Source of the DNA: JAAXHB01 sp965221635
GTDB taxonomy: Bacteria; Actinomycetota; Acidimicrobiia; Acidimicrobiales; Aldehydirespiratoraceae
Assembly: GCA_965221635.1 (NCBI GenBank)
Contig: OZ244902.1
Span: 3,224,001 to 3,288,000 of the forward strand
Direction of reading: 5' to 3'
DNA: 64,000 nucleotides
How positions within the stretch are numbered: the stretch's first letter is position 1; each line of letters begins with the position of its first letter. The translations under genes were made by a program, and so were the position numbers. Below, piece by piece: positions 34,298 through 41,987 of this stretch. The notes under the pieces are model-generated. The model made no database searches, was not told where the DNA came from, and saw only the letters and a list, made by a program, of their open reading frames with translations.

Positions 34298-34518
34298 CGC
34301 CTGCGCCTCACAGTCGGTGCCCTGCTCGCGGCACAAGTACCACTCCCGAGAAGAACCCACCTGGTGGGGCCGACCTCATCGACGCCGCTTGCAGCCGGCT
34401 CATTCCACAACGCGAACACTTTGCGGACGAGTTGCCGTCGGTCGCAGTCGCCCTGCAGGAACGTCGGGCTGTCGAGCGGTTCGCCCTCGGGTGCGGCGCA
34501 AATGTCGAAGTCACTCAC
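34294..34518 (-). CDS. small protein between hyuA and hyuB, unknown function
   Basis: A 74-residue frame from a GTG at 34518 that begins 4 nt after the hyuA stop and ends in an ATGA overlap with the hyuB start. This packing suggests it is translated and coupled to hyuB. The sequence starts MSDFDICAAPEGEPLDSPTF, continues with DRRQLVRKVFALWNEPAASG and TRWVLLGSGTCAA, and ends with an Arg run. It is soluble-looking, with two cysteines in its first 25 residues and one later. I do not recognise a family. Some carboxylase relatives of HyuAB have a small third subunit, so it may be an accessory subunit; that is inference from position only. The ribosome-binding site is weak, which leaves some doubt. 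Confidence 0.5.
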   Translation of the reverse strand: MSDFDICAAPEGEPLDSPTFLQGDCDRRQLVRKVFALWNEPAASGVDEVGPTRWVLLGSGTCAASRAPTVRRRR

Positions 34519-34522
34519 CAGG

Positions 34523-36982
34523 TCACACGTTCCGCTCTTTGGCTTGCAGCAGCAGGCATCCGTCTGCTTGGCCTATCGCCTCGTGTGAGGACGGCACCAC
34601 CGTGGTGGTTTGGGGTTCCACGATCACCGCCGGGCCGGTCACCCTTAGTCCCTGCGTTACCTGTTGGCGTTGCACCACGGCTGTGTCGATGAACTTGGCC
34701 GCTGCGGTGTCGTACATCAGACGGCGTTGCGTGACCGGCACGTCTGCGGTGACTTCGGCGATGCACATCGGCGCAGGCGGGGGTTGATCCACCGATGCCC
34801 GCACCGACCAGCTCACCGCTTCGATGGTGAGCCCCTCGATGGCTCGGCCGAAGAAGTCCTGATACGCCTTGGTGAACTCGGTGGCGAGCATCTCCGCGCT
34901 GGTGGCATCAGGCGACACCGTCCCCAACTCCACAGGGATCTCCCATCCCTGACCGGCGTAACGCATGTAAACCCACCGCTCGATCCGCATGTCCTGCGCG
35001 CCGGAGTCGGCCAGTCCTCCGCCCTGATCCTGATCGCTGCTGTCCGCCAGTCCACCACCATCAGCCTGTCCACCAGCACCAACCTGTCCCCCACCGTCAC
35101 CCTGGTCGCCGCTGTCCTTCAGTCCCCCACCATCAGCCTGTCCACCCGCACCCACCAGTCCCCCACCATCAGCCTGTCCACCGGCACCAGCCTGTCCGCC
35201 GGCACCAACCTGTCCCCCAGCATTGGTCAGTCCGCCACCATCAGCCTGTCCCCCGCCTTCGGAAAGTCCCCCAGGATCGGCACTCACCTTCGGGCGGGCG
35301 GCGGTGGTGGCGCAGGCTTGGCGGACGAACTTGGCGGCTTCGGCTGTTAGATCTTCCAGGACCTCCGCCACCGCGGCGGGGTCGAACTGGTCGAGGCGGC
35401 AGTAATGGCTTCGCACCGCTTCGTAGGCGTACGGGGCTCGCAGGAAACCAATCGCCGATCCCACACCTGCGCCCGGAGGGACCAGCACCTTGCCGATGCC
35501 GAGCTTGGCGCACAACCGGGCGGCGTGTACCGGCGCAGCGCCGCCGAAGGCCACCATCGTGAAACGGTCGACGCTGTGGCCGCTCTCGGTTGCGTGGACT
35601 CTGGCGGCGTTGGCCATGTTCTCGTCCACCACCTCCGATACCGCCACCGCCGCGGCCTGCGAATCCAGCCCCATCGGCTCGCCCACCTTGGCGGCCAATG
35701 CCGTCGCCGCCGCGGGCGGGTCGAGGGTGATCTCCGGCGCGCCGAACGTGGCCGGCGACAAACGTCCCAGCTCCAGATCGGCGTCGGTGACGGTGGGTTC
35801 CACGCCTTGGCGGCCGTAGCACGCCGGGCCGGGCGCGGCGCCCGCGCTTCGTGGCCCCACCCTCACCTGTCGCAGCGTGTCCACCCCGGAGATCGACCCA
35901 CCACCCGCGCCGATCTCGATCATCTCGATCACCGGAATGGAGATCGCCATGCCGCTGCCCTTGGCGAAACGGGTGGTGCGGGCCACCTCGAACGTCTTGG
36001 CTGTGCGGGGCGTGAAATCGGAGATCAAGCAGATTTTGGCGGTGGTGCCGCCCATGTCGAAGCTGAGCGCCCTTGCCAGGCCGTAACGCTTCGCCAGATC
36101 CGCCGCGAAGATCGCCCCACCCGCGGGGCCGGACTCCACCAGACGCACCGGCAGCCGGGCCGCGCTCTGCAGGCTCATCAGCCCACCGCCGGAGTGGATC
36201 AGGTGCACCGGCGCGGCCACGCCCATGGCTTGCAGCTCTGCGGCCAGGCGGTGCAGGTACGACGCCATCAGCGGCTGCACGTAGGCGTTGGCGCACACCG
36301 TGTTGAACCGCTCCAGCTCACGAATCTGTGGCGACACCTCCGCCGAGATGCACACCGACACCTCGGGGTACTCCTCCAGCAGGATCTGGCGGAAGCGCTG
36401 CTCGTGGGCGGGGTTGCGGTAGCTGTGCAGGAACCCCACCGCCACCGCTTCGTACTGCTTCTCGGCCAGGCTGGTCGCCAGGCGACGGGCGGCGGCTTCA
36501 TCGAGGGGCACCAGCACCTGGCCTTGCGCGTTGATGCGCTCAAGCAGGCCGTGGCGGTGGCGGCGGGCCACGAGCGGCTCGGGCAGCACCAGGCGCAGGT
36601 CGTACTGATCGAACCGGCTCTCGGTGCGGGTTTCGATCACGTCACGGAAACCCTCTGTAGTGACCAGCGCCGTGCGGGCGCCTCGGCGTTCGATCAGGGC
36701 GTTGGTGGCCAGGGTGGTGCCGTGGATCACGCCTGTCACCTGCGAAGGTTGCGCGCCGGCGCCGGCGTCGGCATCAGCGAGCACTTGGCGCACCCCTCGC
36801 AGCACGCCCACCTCGGGACGGTCGGGGGTGGTGAGCACCTTCGCCGAAACGAACCCGTCGAACGTTTCGGGTGGGGTTCGGGCTTGTGGGCCGGCCCCGC
36901 TGGGGATGGGGGCGTTGGATGTTTCGAGTACTACGTCGGTGAACGTGCCGCCGACGTCCACGCCGAGCCGCATGCGTTTCAC
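34523..36982 (-). CDS. hyuA: hydantoinase A / oxoprolinase-type subunit (HyuA)
   Basis: A protein of 819 residues from the ATG at 36982. The N-terminal Hydant_A_N domain starts with the phosphate-binding GVDVGGTFTDVVLE (about residues 7-20). It is followed by IHGTTLATNALIER and TTEGFRDVIETRTE. The central hydantoinase A domain has SGGGLMSLQSA, VESGPAGGAIFAADL, the second ATPase motif FDMGGTTAKICLI, GAGGGSIS and PGPACYGRQGVEPTVTDADL. The C-terminal domain carries RYAGQGWEIPVEL. About 95 residues of Gly/Gln/Asp-rich repeat (about residues 567-661, coding 34999-35285) interrupt the C-terminal part, so the protein is longer than the usual 650-720. It is the first gene of a three-gene operon with the small frame and hyuB. 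It is an ATP-dependent amidohydrolase or carboxylase subunit; substrate unknown. Confidence 0.9.
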   Translation of the reverse strand: MKRMRLGVDVGGTFTDVVLETSNAPIPSGAGPQARTPPETFDGFVSAKVLTTPDRPEVGVLRGVRQVLADADAGAGAQPSQVTGVIHGTTLATNALIERRGARTALVTTEGFRDVIETRTESRFDQYDLRLVLPEPLVARRHRHGLLERINAQGQVLVPLDEAAARRLATSLAEKQYEAVAVGFLHSYRNPAHEQRFRQILLEEYPEVSVCISAEVSPQIRELERFNTVCANAYVQPLMASYLHRLAAELQAMGVAAPVHLIHSGGGLMSLQSAARLPVRLVESGPAGGAIFAADLAKRYGLARALSFDMGGTTAKICLISDFTPRTAKTFEVARTTRFAKGSGMAISIPVIEMIEIGAGGGSISGVDTLRQVRVGPRSAGAAPGPACYGRQGVEPTVTDADLELGRLSPATFGAPEITLDPPAAATALAAKVGEPMGLDSQAAAVAVSEVVDENMANAARVHATESGHSVDRFTMVAFGGAAPVHAARLCAKLGIGKVLVPPGAGVGSAIGFLRAPYAYEAVRSHYCRLDQFDPAAVAEVLEDLTAEAAKFVRQACATTAARPKVSADPGGLSEGGGQADGGGLTNAGGQVGAGGQAGAGGQADGGGLVGAGGQADGGGLKDSGDQGDGGGQVGAGGQADGGGLADSSDQDQGGGLADSGAQDMRIERWVYMRYAGQGWEIPVELGTVSPDATSAEMLATEFTKAYQDFFGRAIEGLTIEAVSWSVRASVDQPPPAPMCIAEVTADVPVTQRRLMYDTAAAKFIDTAVVQRQQVTQGLRVTGPAVIVEPQTTTVVPSSHEAIGQADGCLLLQAKERNV

Positions 36983-37250
36983 ACTACAACTCGACCCCGC
37001 CGCGCAATGTTGGGCAAAGGGAGTTGAAGGGCGATCACACCAGTCATCTCACCTCCCAACACGCCAGGCGAGGCCGGTGGCTCGGGTTTGATTGGTGACA
37101 GATGCCTGACCGCGCAACCACGGGAGACGCGACGCGACACTGATCGCCCAGGTTGTGTCTGTGACAGATATCGCGCCGCGCCACAGCCGACTCCTCCAGC
37201 ATCATTCCACTGCCGGGGACCACCGCTCTCTCATGCGGCGCCGGTGGGGT

Positions 37251-37715
37251 TCAGTCGGCTTCGGCGCTCATCATCTCTTCGGCTCGGCGGTGCAGTTCGT
37301 CGTGGTCGACGTCCTCTGTGTGGGTGGCCACCGCCCAGCGATGACCCCACGGGTCGAGGAACTGGCCCGAGCGGTCACCGTAAAACTGCTGCTCCACTGG
37401 GCGCAGTTCGGTGGCGCCCGCGGCGAGTGCTGCGGCGAACACGGCGTCGACGTCTTCCACGTACACGCTGATCGCACCGGCGGTGCCGCCGAGGGTTTTG
37501 GGTGACACCACTCCCATTTCGGGGTACTCGTCGGAGAGCATGATCACCGACTCGCCGATGGTGAGCTCGGCGTGGCCGACCTTGCCGTCGAACTCGTAAC
37601 GCTCACGCTCGGTGGCGCCCAGCACGCTCACGTAGAAGTCGATCGCCGCGGCGGCGTCATCCACGCATAGCGCCGGGCTCACCCTCGGATAGTTGTGGGG
37701 AAATGGACTCGCCAT
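37251..37715 (-). CDS. VOC-family (glyoxalase/PhnB-like) protein
   Basis: A protein of 154 residues with one vicinal-oxygen-chelate fold built from two beta-alpha-beta-beta-beta halves. It opens YPRVSPALCVDDAAAAIDFY, continues with ERERYEFDGKVGHAELTIGE and IMLSDEYPE, and has the second half ISVYVEDVDAVFAAALAAGA ending with DRSGQFLDPWGHRWAVATH, typical of the PhnB-like subgroup. The ATG at 37715 is preceded by AGGAAGGAACAGG, so I prefer it to the longer reading to 37766. Such proteins include metal-dependent glyoxalases, dioxygenases and fosfomycin- or bleomycin-type resistance proteins; this one has no feature that picks a reaction. It lies just downstream of the glycosylase gene on the same strand (70 nt gap), possibly co-transcribed. 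Confidence 0.85.
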   Translation of the reverse strand: MASPFPHNYPRVSPALCVDDAAAAIDFYVSVLGATERERYEFDGKVGHAELTIGESVIMLSDEYPEMGVVSPKTLGGTAGAISVYVEDVDAVFAAALAAGATELRPVEQQFYGDRSGQFLDPWGHRWAVATHTEDVDHDELHRRAEEMMSAEAD

Positions 37716-37785
37716 GGCCTGTTCCTTCCTGTCGGGTGCTGCAAGGCTGGTGACACATTGGCACAAGCGCCTCGCCCAAGGCGGG

Positions 37786-38409
37786 TTAGCGACGGGACAC
37801 GTCGGGCACTCCGGGCACGTACCACCGCCATTTGAGTTCGGCGCCCGGGCCGGGGCGCAGGCCGATCCTTGTGGAGATGACCGGTTCGGCGGGTGGGGGG
37901 TGGCCGTCGTGGAAGATCTGCACGCCCTTGTCGGCGGTTACCAGGTTGGCGCCGTTGAAGTCGCCGTTGAGGCCGAGTGCCTGGGTGAGCTTGGCGGGGC
38001 CGCTGCACAGGTCACGGGGGCGTTTGGCGGCGGCGCCTCGGGCGGCGTGCATGGCGGGGAGGCCTTGCAGTGGCGTGAGGGCTCGCAGCAGCACCGCCGC
38101 GCACACGCCGTTTGATTCGGCCACCACGTTGGCGCACCAGTGCATGCCGTAGGTGAAGTACACGTAGAGATGCCCCGGCGGGCCGAACATCACCTCGCTT
38201 CGAGGTGTGGGGCCGCGGTGGCCGTGACTGCCGGGGTCATCGACGCCCCGGTACGCCTCCACCTCCACGATCCGGCCCTCGAGCCCGCCGGGCGCCACCA
38301 GCACCTTGTTGAGCAGCTCCGGGCCCAGCAGCCGGGCGTCCCGGGCGTAGAAGTCAAGCCCCAGCGGGGTGCGGTTCCCGTCGCCGTGTTTCACGCCGAT
38401 AGTTTGCAC
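37786..38409 (-). CDS. mpg: DNA-3-methyladenine glycosylase (AAG/MPG type)
   Basis: A protein of 207 residues of the alkyladenine DNA glycosylase family, which removes 3-methyladenine and other damaged purines in base-excision repair. Landmarks are LDFYARDARLLGPELLNKVL, the catalytic VEVEAYRGVDDPGSHGHRG with the active-site Glu, MFGPPGHLYVYFTYGMHWC, ALTPLQGLPAMHAARG, and CSGPAKLTQALGL with the DNA-facing loop. Length is typical of bacterial members. The GTG start at 38409 lies only 2 nt from the start of the divergent desaturase gene; a second in-frame GTG at 38394 is an alternative. Any promoter must therefore lie inside the neighbouring coding sequence, or one of the two starts is too long. 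Confidence 0.93.
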   Translation of the reverse strand: MQTIGVKHGDGNRTPLGLDFYARDARLLGPELLNKVLVAPGGLEGRIVEVEAYRGVDDPGSHGHRGPTPRSEVMFGPPGHLYVYFTYGMHWCANVVAESNGVCAAVLLRALTPLQGLPAMHAARGAAAKRPRDLCSGPAKLTQALGLNGDFNGANLVTADKGVQIFHDGHPPPAEPVISTRIGLRPGPGAELKWRWYVPGVPDVSRR

Positions 38410-38411
38410 TC

Positions 38412-39407
38412 ATGGCGCTTGCCGAGGCCACACCTGCGGCCCCGTCTCACGACGAGTTGGTGGCCACCATGACCGGTGGCATGGTGCGTCGTGGCCTGGG
38501 CGGGTTCGAGGGTTCGGCCCGGTTGCGACCCGACGGGCGGCCCCGGCCCGAGTTCAGGGCCGAGCTGCGACGCATTCCCAACTTTGCCAACGCCTGCCAT
38601 GTTGTGGGCAGTTGCGCGGCGCCGGTGCTTGTGGTGGCGGCGGTGGCGGCCGTGGGCCACTGGGCGGCGGTTGTGGTGGCGGTGCCGGTGATCGGCGTGT
38701 TGATGAACCGGTTGTTCATCCTGCATCACGAGGCGGCGCACCGGTTGCTTTTCTCCAATCGGGTGCTGAACGACATCATCGGGATCAACATCATCGGTTG
38801 GTTGCCTTTCGGCACCGGCGGTCATCACTACCGGCGAGGCCACGCCGCCCATCACCGGGACGAGTTCGGCCCTCGCGAGCCCGACTTCTTGCTGTACAGC
38901 TTCTACCCGATACCTCGGGCGTCGATGCGGCGCAAACTCACCCGAGACGTGCTTGGCGTGTCGGCGTATCGCATCGTGAAACCACGATTCACCGGCCTGG
39001 TGAAACCCAGGTACCTGTTGTTGAGCTTGCGCTACTTCGCCGGTCAGGGGATCGTGCTGGGGGCGTTCTGGCTGGCCGGTCACCCGTGGCTGTACGTGTG
39101 GTTGTGGGTGTTGCCCTACGTGTGCGTGTATCAGGTGCTGAACCGGATGCGAGCCATCGCCGAGCACGGCGGAATGACCCGCAGCGAAGACCGTCGCCAC
39201 ACCACCCATCACGTGCGCCAGGGCCGGGTCGCTCGTTTGGCGCTGGTGCCCTACAACGTGGGCTTCCACCTCGCCCACCACGTGGACTCGGGAATCCCGG
39301 CTCGCAACCTGCCCAAACTCCACAAAGCCCTGACCGAGGACGGCTACATCCCCACCGACGCCGTGTGGCCCACCTACAGAAAACTCTGGCAAGCCCTACT
39401 CCGCTAA
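38412..39407 (+). CDS. fatty acid desaturase family membrane protein
   Basis: A protein of 331 residues with the three histidine clusters of the membrane di-iron desaturases: HHEAAH (105-110), HYRRGHAAHH (139-148) and HLAHH (286-290). Hydrophobic stretches lie around residues 65-100, 123-133, 208-222 and 226-243. These proteins use O2 and an electron donor to desaturate or hydroxylate acyl chains or related lipids in the membrane. HTTHHV near residue 263 is an additional His-rich stretch. The partner redox proteins are not nearby. It is divergent from the glycosylase gene with starts 2 nt apart, and an internal ATG (residue 20) would relieve that crowding. Family assignment is firm; the lipid substrate is not known. 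Confidence 0.9.
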   Translation: MALAEATPAAPSHDELVATMTGGMVRRGLGGFEGSARLRPDGRPRPEFRAELRRIPNFANACHVVGSCAAPVLVVAAVAAVGHWAAVVVAVPVIGVLMNRLFILHHEAAHRLLFSNRVLNDIIGINIIGWLPFGTGGHHYRRGHAAHHRDEFGPREPDFLLYSFYPIPRASMRRKLTRDVLGVSAYRIVKPRFTGLVKPRYLLLSLRYFAGQGIVLGAFWLAGHPWLYVWLWVLPYVCVYQVLNRMRAIAEHGGMTRSEDRRHTTHHVRQGRVARLALVPYNVGFHLAHHVDSGIPARNLPKLHKALTEDGYIPTDAVWPTYRKLWQALLR

Positions 39408-39813
39408 CCCCTCCCCAGGCGCCGCGTGTGGGCACGGAGCGCTCTTGGCCCGGCAGGGTTGCGGCTGGTTGCTCGCCGCAGCGGATCGGGCTGTTGCCCT
39501 TGGCACTGGATGGCCCAGGGGCTTGCCGCCCGGCTGCGCGGTGCGCCGATTCAGACGACCCCAAGCCCTCAGGCAACGGGAACCGCTGTCGCCCCCACCG
39601 CATCCAACCTAGCCACGAACCCACCAAGAAGGCCATCAGCGGCACTACCCAAGCGATGTTGGCCGGCGGCGACATCAGCTCCAACATCGAGGGAATCCAG
39701 GCCATGACCATGGCTGCGACGTCCGCTCCGACGAAGACCAGCCTCTCCCGTGAACTCGGAAGGTCCGCCTTCGGAAGGGGGCCTTCCCTGGGTGCGAGCC
39801 CCGTGTCCGTCAA
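38989..39813 (-). pseudogene. possible degenerate relative of the small WGRxRFPLP membrane proteins
   Basis: This minus-strand frame begins MTDTGLAPREGPLPKADLPS. It contains two hydrophobic segments (VGADVAAMVMAWIPSMLELM and IAWVVPLMAFLVGSWLG), followed by WMRWGRQRFPLPEG. That last motif and the order match the two 96-residue proteins at 41988 and 42413 (WRRWGRKRFPLP and WKRWGRRRFPLP). Here the reading does not stop after the motif but runs on for about 170 residues, antisense to the end of the desaturase gene. A natural gene would probably have ended near 39480. I therefore read it as a copy that lost its stop codon, or a chance resemblance extended by high GC. Only the part right of about 39450 has meaningful similarity. 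Confidence 0.3.
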
Positions 39814-40105
39814 CTCTCCGTCCTCGCCACTTCATTAGCGATCACCGCGCAAGCCGTTCCGGCTCCCGCGCCCCGACCAGGCCCAGCTCTGCGCATCCAG
39901 CAGTCTCCACTAGCCCAGCGCTGATCGCGGGACGCAGTTGCGGAGCTGGGGTGGACGGACTGGGTTGGGAACGGTTTGAGTGGCGGGGCGGGACTTGCGG
40001 TGGCGGTGGTGTGGATGACTTGTTGAAATATGTGAATGCCTGAAACTGATGCTTGTCTTATGACAGGGGTTGTAAGTGTCTTATGGGGCTGCTACGGTGT
40101 AACTC
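39408..40105. other. intergenic region between desaturase and HNH copy 2
   Basis: About 700 nt. The left part holds the possible degenerate membrane-protein sequence on the minus strand. The right part (about 39840-40060) has no credible gene and leads into the HNH promoter at 40070-40098. Confidence 0.5.
40070..40098 (+). promoter_or_regulatory. promoter of HNH copy 2, leaderless
   Basis: A -35 TTGTAA (40070-40075), 17 bp, and a -10 TACGGT (40093-40098), then 7 nt to the ATG at 40106. Spacing and position are the same as for HNH copy 1, predicting transcripts that begin at the start codon. Confidence 0.65.
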
Positions 40106-41506
40106 ATGCTCAGCAAGACTATTTCATGGCTCAACGAGCCTCTTGCGCCAGTGCTCACCGGCGCCGACTTGCGTGCCGAGATCGCGGGCATGGCCCGGTT
40201 GCGGGGCGCCATGGACGCCCGCGACAATCGTCTGGCTGCGGCCCTTGAGGCGGAGGTGGGCGGTCGCGAGAGCATCGAGGTGCTGCGCGAGGCCACTGGG
40301 TGTTCTCGGCGCGAGGCCCGACGGCGCACCGAACAGGCCAAGGTGCTGAAGGACATGCCCAACGCCGCCAAGGCGCTCGCCGAGGGACGCATCACCACCG
40401 AGCACGCCGACGCACTGGTGCGAGCCGCCAAGGACACCGATCCCGCTGCGGTGGACGCCGACACCAAGTTGCTCCACCAGGTGGCTGACACGCCGGCGGA
40501 CAAGGCGGGCAAGCTCGCCGACGAGTGGGCTCGCCAACGTCAAGAGCCCGAGGACTTGGAGGCCGCGCACAGGCGGGCCCGTGCCAAGCGCAGGATGGAC
40601 TTCTTCCCCACCGAGGACAACACGTTGCGGGCCTCGATCACCGGCGACAACACCACCATGGCCATGATCCAGGCCACCGTGCTCGACATGGCACAACGCC
40701 TGCACCACAACGAAGGCGGGCGCGACAACCCCAAGCACGAGCGCACCTGGGCCCAGTACCGCTACGACGCCATGCTGGTGGCCCTGGGCATCGAACCCTT
40801 CCCGCCGCCGCCTGCGCGAGGCCCCAGCGGTGCCGCCACTACCGATGACCCCGAGTCGACTTGGGCGACTGGGGGTGCGGCTTGGGACGTTGGGTCCAGG
40901 GACGGAGGGCCTGGAGACGGAAGACCTAAGGACGGCAGGCCTGGGGACGGTGAGCACGGGAACGGTAGGCCTGGGGACGGCAGGCCCGTGGACGGTGGGC
41001 CCGGCGGCTACTCGGGGCGGTGTTCTTGTGGTAGGCGCGGGTTGAGTCAGCGGAACCAGATTGTGGTTGTTGCGCAGCTTGACGACCTGGCCGTCGAGCA
41101 GGAGGACACACTCGGTGGGCTGATACCCGGCACCGGGCCGATCTCGCGCTCAGAACTTGAGCGCCTCGCTTGTGACGCCGAGTTGCAAGGCCTGATCTTC
41201 AACGGTCGCGGCGAACCGTTGTGGCTGGGACGGCGAAGGCGTTCCGCCAGCGCCGCTCAACGCACGGCCCTAGTGGCACGCGACAAGGGGTGCGTGCTCT
41301 GTGGCACCAGTCCCCACCACTGCCATGCCCATCACATCGTGCCCTGGCAGAACGACGGGCCCACCGACATCGACAACCTCGCCCTGGTGTGTCACCAAGA
41401 CCACGCCAAGATCCACGACCGCAAACTGCGGCTGCATCGCCGCCCCGACGGCACCTGGACCACCACCCACGACCCCAAAATGGCAGAAGCCCACGACACC
41501 TCATAA
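40106..41506 (+). CDS. DUF222 / HNH endonuclease domain protein (13E12-type), copy 2
   Basis: A protein of 466 residues and a close paralogue of the gene at 467-2086. The N-terminal DUF222 domain contains ATGCSRREARRRTEQAKVL and ALAEGRITTEHADALV. A low-complexity linker of about 60 residues, rich in Gly, Asp, Arg and Pro (about residues 250-308), is encoded by a repeat of GGGGACGG-type units. The C-terminal half has GGLIPGTGPISRSELERLAC, then the HNH motif CVLCGTSPHHCHAHHIVPW and LALVCHQDHAKIHD. The C-terminal 70 residues are about 80% the same as copy 1. The two genes lie in inverted orientation 38 kb apart. Nuclease chemistry is expected from the HNH residues; the biological role of this actinobacterial family is not established. 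Confidence 0.9.
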   Translation: MLSKTISWLNEPLAPVLTGADLRAEIAGMARLRGAMDARDNRLAAALEAEVGGRESIEVLREATGCSRREARRRTEQAKVLKDMPNAAKALAEGRITTEHADALVRAAKDTDPAAVDADTKLLHQVADTPADKAGKLADEWARQRQEPEDLEAAHRRARAKRRMDFFPTEDNTLRASITGDNTTMAMIQATVLDMAQRLHHNEGGRDNPKHERTWAQYRYDAMLVALGIEPFPPPPARGPSGAATTDDPESTWATGGAAWDVGSRDGGPGDGRPKDGRPGDGEHGNGRPGDGRPVDGGPGGYSGRCSCGRRGLSQRNQIVVVAQLDDLAVEQEDTLGGLIPGTGPISRSELERLACDAELQGLIFNGRGEPLWLGRRRRSASAAQRTALVARDKGCVLCGTSPHHCHAHHIVPWQNDGPTDIDNLALVCHQDHAKIHDRKLRLHRRPDGTWTTTHDPKMAEAHDTS

Positions 41507-41545
41507 CCCGGTAGTGCCGGTGCCGACATTTGTGGCGCGAAGTCA

Positions 41546-41664
41546 GCGATTACGCGAGCACCCGGTGCGTGCTGCGAGCGATCACAGGAAGTCGCGTTTG
41601 GCGATCACGCGAATTCGCGCTGGGCGATCATGCGAATTGGCGCTGGGTGATCGCGTGATAGTGT
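41546..41664 (+). promoter_or_regulatory. operator-like array and promoter of the RHH gene
   Basis: Related units beginning GCGATCAC or GCGATCATGCGAATT occur at 41578, 41601, 41624 and 41647, exactly 23 bp apart, with a further one (GCGATTACGCGA) at 41546. The last two overlap a likely promoter: TTGGCG (41637-41642), 16 bp, TAGTGT (41659-41664), with the GTG start 6 nt later. The period is close to two helical turns, as expected for cooperative binding of ribbon-helix-helix dimers on one DNA face. Confidence 0.6.
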
Positions 41665-41670
41665 GATGGC

Positions 41671-41883
41671 GTGAATCGGCGCACCACTACCGTTCGGATG
41701 CCCGAAGAACTGGCCCAGAAGGCCGACGTGGTAGCCCGCGGCCGGGGCATCAGTGTGAACGCGCTGATGCTCGAAGCGCTTGAGGCCGAGATCGAACGAG
41801 TCCGCCACGACGACCAGTTCATGCAACACCTCCGACAACTAACCGAAAGAGACAAAGAAATCCTGGACCGCCTCGCCGAGTGA
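41671..41883 (+). CDS. ribbon-helix-helix (Arc/CopG-like) DNA-binding protein
   Basis: A protein of 70 residues. The N-terminal TTTVRMPEELAQKADVVARG forms the expected beta strand and first helix, and ISVNALMLEALEAEIERVRH the second helix. This is the ribbon-helix-helix fold of small repressors and antitoxins. The C-terminal 25 residues (QFMQHLRQLTERDKEILDRL) are helical and charged, and could bind a partner or extend the dimer. The GTG at 41671 is used; there is no Shine-Dalgarno sequence, but a promoter ends 6 nt upstream, so the message is probably leaderless. The 23-bp array upstream suggests autoregulation. No toxin gene follows directly, since the next genes face the other way, so it may be an orphan regulator or antitoxin. 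Confidence 0.82.
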   Translation: MNRRTTTVRMPEELAQKADVVARGRGISVNALMLEALEAEIERVRHDDQFMQHLRQLTERDKEILDRLAE

Positions 41884-41987
41884 CGGGTTGCAGGCGATTC
41901 GAGGTGCTTGATCCTGCGCGGGTCGCAGTGGGCGACATTGCCGGCGCTGCGTTTACCACATCACCGAACGTGGGCCGGCCAGGCGGG

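Noticed and set aside
35405..37027. 540-codon open frame on the plus strand
   Set aside because: Exactly antisense to hyuA, whose domains are clear. The frame is His/Arg/Gly-rich with no known motif, typical of the mirror frame of a high-GC gene.
37016..37250. small gene between hyuA and the VOC gene
   Set aside because: Only short frames without a ribosome-binding site or motif were seen. The 268-nt gap is treated as the hyuA promoter region.
41671..41883. toxin-antitoxin pair with the RHH protein as antitoxin
   Set aside because: No toxin-like frame follows or precedes it on the same strand. The downstream frames on that strand are shadows of the small membrane-protein genes.
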